64,000 bases of DNA, taken from assembly GCA_041662605.1 (NCBI GenBank), contig JBAZSD010000003.1, positions 186,001 through 250,000 of the forward strand, written 5' to 3'. Position numbers and translations under genes: made by a program. Position 1 is the first letter of the stretch, and the number at the start of each line of letters is the position of its first letter. This document shows, one piece after another, positions 61,794 to 64,000 of this stretch. The DNA comes from Desulfomonilaceae bacterium. GTDB taxonomy: Bacteria > Desulfobacterota > Desulfomonilia > Desulfomonilales > Desulfomonilaceae. A model generated the notes under the pieces. The model made no database searches, had not been told where the DNA came from, and saw only the letters and a program-made list of their open reading frames with translations.

Positions 61794-62270
61794 CTATTGC
61801 GTCAATTCAATGGTGTCACCACTGTTTATGACGCCTCCTTCAATAACTTTTGCGAAGACACCCTGCTCCGGCATAATGCACTCACCAATCTTGTTGTAGA
61901 TGGCGCAATGGGTGTGACATTCCTTGCCAATCTGGGTAACTTCTATAATAGCGGTTTCTCCAACTTTCAGCCTCATGCCGATCTTAACCGAACCAAGATT
62001 AAAACCCTGTGTGCAAATATTTTCCGCAAAACTTCCGGGCTGGACATCGTAACCCTTGTTTTTCATGGTTTCGATCTGCTCAATGGAAAGTAGAGACACC
62101 TGTCGATGCCAGTCACCGCCATGAGCGTCACCCTTTAGACCAAATCCTACTTCCAGGACACCTTTGCACACGTCGGCTTTGGGTGTTCCCTTTTTTTCGC
62201 TTGAACAAACAGCGATGACCCGCCCGCTGACCAGGGACAGTGGCGGCTTGTTTCGAACATCATCGGTCAC
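61794..62270 (-). CDS. MOSC-domain protein
   Basis: 158 residues from GTG 62270, whose G is shared with the EF-G stop (TAGTG), so it is translationally coupled. GLKGDAHGGDWHRQVSLLSIEQIETMK and TQIGKECHTHCAIYNKIGECIMPEQGVFAKVIEGG are the MOSC hallmarks with the conserved Cys. MOSC proteins handle sulfur/molybdenum-cofactor chemistry. Coupling to an EF-G homologue has no obvious logic. Confidence 0.9.
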   Translation of the reverse strand: MTDDVRNKPPLSLVSGRVIAVCSSEKKGTPKADVCKGVLEVGFGLKGDAHGGDWHRQVSLLSIEQIETMKNKGYDVQPGSFAENICTQGFNLGSVKIGMRLKVGETAIIEVTQIGKECHTHCAIYNKIGECIMPEQGVFAKVIEGGVINSGDTIELTQ

Positions 62271-64000
62271 TAGTCTTCTTCCTCTGTAGTCTTAGCCGAA
62301 GCCTCTACAATCTTTTCCGCTATGCTGGCCGGAACTTCTTCGTAGTGAGAAAATTCCATGGAGAAAATTCCTCGCCCTGATGTCATGGAAGTCAGGTCTG
62401 AGGCGTATTTGAGAACTTCAGCCATGGGAACCAGGGCCTTTACAACCTGGTTGCCGCCTTTGGCGTCCATACCGCTAATTCTACCACGACGCGAGTTGAG
62501 ATCGCCCATCACATCGCCCATGCAATCTTCAGGGACTACGATCTCCATATTCATGATAGGTTCCAGCAATACAGGATTAGCCTGGAGCACGCCCTTTTTG
62601 AAACCCTTAGAGGCGGCTATTTTAAAAGCCTGTTCCGAAGAATCCACGTCATGGTATTTCCCATCGAACACCTTAACACGAACGTCAATGACCGGGTGGC
62701 CGGCAAGAGCGCCTGCCGCCATGGCTTCGATAACGCCCTTTTCAACCGCCGGTATATACTGCCTGGGAATAACACCACCAACGATCTTGTCCACGAATTC
62801 AAAGCCTTTTCCTCTTTCCATCGGCTCCAGTTCGAGCCAGGCTACAGCGAACTGTCCTCGTCCTCCAGTCTGCTTCTTGAGTTTTCCTTCGACTTTCGCT
62901 TTGCCTTTGATGGTCTCCTTGTAAGGAATCTTCGGGGTTTTGAGGTTTACATCAACCCCAAATTTCCTCTTCAGTTTTTCGACCACAACTTCTATGTGGA
63001 CCTGCCCCATGCCGGAAATGAGAAATTCATTGGTCCGGGCGTCTCTATTGACCGACAGCGTGGGATCTTCCTCTCCCAATCGTGCTAGACTCTGCGTGAT
63101 CTTCTCTTCATCGCCTTTGGCTTTAGGTTCAATTGCGAATGAAATTACCGCATGAGGAAGCTCCGGTTTGGGAAGTATTATTTGCGCCCTTTCGTCACAG
63201 AGAGTGTCACCAGTAAGTGTTTCCTTGAGTTTGGCTACGGCGACGATATCACCTGCCTGGGCGCCTTCAATCGATTTTTGAGATTTCCCCCGCATAATGA
63301 AAAGCTGACCAAACCTCTCCTTGGATTGTCCGGAAGAGTTATAGAAGTTCGAATCGGGGACAAGCTTACCCGAGAAAATTCTAAAAACACTGAGTCTTCC
63401 TGCGTATGGGTCCGCCAAAGTCTTGAACACAAAGGCGCAAAATGGTTCGTCAGCCGATGGAGTTCTCGATATCTCGTCTCCGGATGGCGTCGAACCAACT
63501 ACTGGTTTCATGTCCGCAGGAGAAGGACATGCATCGACAATCAGATCAAGAATCGGTTGAATACCTTTGTTTGTAAAACCTGAGGAGATGACCACCGGCA
63601 TGAAAACTCGATTCAAGATTCCGCCGCGCAATGCGTTAAACAAATCGTCAGCTCCTAGTTCCTCACCTTCAAGATATCTCTCCATTAAACCATCATCGAC
63701 TTCCGCCAGGTCCTCAATCAAGACATCCCTTCGAGAAGAGGCTTCCTCTTTGAGATCATCCGGTATGTCGGCTTTCGTAGGGTTCTTACCGTCCCCCTCA
63801 AATATGAAGGCCTTCATGGTAAGTAAATCAACGACTCCCTTGAAGTTCGCTTCCTTGCCTATCGGTATTTGTAACAGTACAGGCTTGACTTTCAGGGCCT
63901 GTTTGACATCTGCGACGACCTTCTCAAAATCAGCCCTTTCTCGGTCCATTTTTGTCACTGCAAGCACTCTTGGTAATTCTGCGCCTTCTATGGCCGACCA
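62270..64000 (-). CDS. fusA: Elongation factor G homologue (partial, N-terminus beyond window)
   Basis: 577 codons are open to the right edge. VTKMDRERADFEKVV is the G4 NKxD-type motif region with Thr-Lys-Met-Asp in place of Asn-Lys-Met-Asp. Domain II (SVFRIFSGKLVPDSNFYN), III (LARLGEEDPTLSVNRD, GMGQVHIEVVVEKLKRKFGV), IV and V (LEPIMNMEIVVPEDCMGDVMGDLNSRRGRI) are complete. The GTPase N-terminus is off the window. Wording of domains resembles the EF-G-2 type paralog, so it may not be the main translocase. Confidence 0.9.
   Translation of the reverse strand, partial: WSAIEGAELPRVLAVTKMDRERADFEKVVADVKQALKVKPVLLQIPIGKEANFKGVVDLLTMKAFIFEGDGKNPTKADIPDDLKEEASSRRDVLIEDLAEVDDGLMERYLEGEELGADDLFNALRGGILNRVFMPVVISSGFTNKGIQPILDLIVDACPSPADMKPVVGSTPSGDEISRTPSADEPFCAFVFKTLADPYAGRLSVFRIFSGKLVPDSNFYNSSGQSKERFGQLFIMRGKSQKSIEGAQAGDIVAVAKLKETLTGDTLCDERAQIILPKPELPHAVISFAIEPKAKGDEEKITQSLARLGEEDPTLSVNRDARTNEFLISGMGQVHIEVVVEKLKRKFGVDVNLKTPKIPYKETIKGKAKVEGKLKKQTGGRGQFAVAWLELEPMERGKGFEFVDKIVGGVIPRQYIPAVEKGVIEAMAAGALAGHPVIDVRVKVFDGKYHDVDSSEQAFKIAASKGFKKGVLQANPVLLEPIMNMEIVVPEDCMGDVMGDLNSRRGRISGMDAKGGNQVVKALVPMAEVLKYASDLTSMTSGRGIFSMEFSHYEEVPASIAEKIVEASAKTTEEED

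Overview
The window looks like a chromosome segment of an anaerobic, mesophilic Desulfobacterota/deltaproteobacterium (Syntrophobacter- or Desulfomonile-like is my inference). It combines branched-chain amino-acid ABC transport, phenylacetate-CoA ligase, a 4-hydroxybutyryl-CoA-dehydratase-like flavo-iron-sulfur enzyme, 3-hydroxybutyryl-CoA dehydrogenase, ferredoxin:thioredoxin reductase catalytic chain and a PyrD/PyrK-type fusion, with moderate GC content. Both window edges cut through genes (livH on the left, an elongation factor G on the right).

Layout. 1-4.9 kb: a minus-strand liv-type ABC transporter operon led by a TetR regulator and a cyclase-family hydrolase, with a palindromic operator upstream. 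5-10.3 kb: PyrD-PyrK fusion, two LytM/M23 cell-envelope proteins, Pcm methyltransferase and two small secreted low-complexity proteins. 10.5-17.5 kb: a Cys-rich unknown, Hbd, tRNA-Arg(CCG), and a minus-strand cluster of lactate-permease-like transporter, M24 peptidase, Zn-dehydrogenase and an orphan LsrF-like thiolase. 17.6-29 kb: a NikL/CbiL-like protein, an RRM protein with a long leader, two tandem ankyrin proteins, PaaK, a membrane metallophosphoesterase, then a plus-strand housekeeping run rsmD-coaD-aminotransferase-surE-rnc-SOD. 28.7-41.1 kb: FTR catalytic chain, HAD phosphatase, TPR lipid/envelope-type protein, CbpM/DnaJ pair, amidohydrolase, SAM hydroxide adenosyltransferase, ComF, AbfD-like enzyme, old yellow enzyme and a DrrAB-like exporter.

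41.2-44.8 kb is an accessory margin: an IS3-type transposase remnant, a frameshifted IS630-type transposase and a DUF262-HNH nuclease of the defence type.

44.84-61.67 kb is a 16.8-kb integrative element in the 3' end of tRNA-Gly(GCC). A 31-bp identical direct repeat marks its ends. It has a tyrosine integrase next to the intact tRNA, a serine recombinase at the other end, and mirror-image arrays of an 8-bp-period AAGACRGTA repeat just inside both ends. Its cargo includes a TOPRIM primase-SF3-like helicase, an ERCC4-type nuclease, a Gp37/Gp68-family protein, a DUF6573-like protein and many small unknowns. It carries one HK97-fold-like major capsid protein but no recognisable terminase, portal, protease or tail gene. 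It also carries a convergent three-gene operon (ADP-ribosyltransferase-like toxin, small middle protein, SecB-like chaperone) with the plan of the toxin-antitoxin-chaperone phage-defence system CmdTAC, which is known to sense phage capsid protein. I regard the element as a probable phage satellite. The pairing of a lone capsid gene with a probable capsid-sensing defence module is the most interesting thing in the window.

61.8-64 kb returns to chromosome: a MOSC-domain protein translationally coupled to an EF-G homologue.
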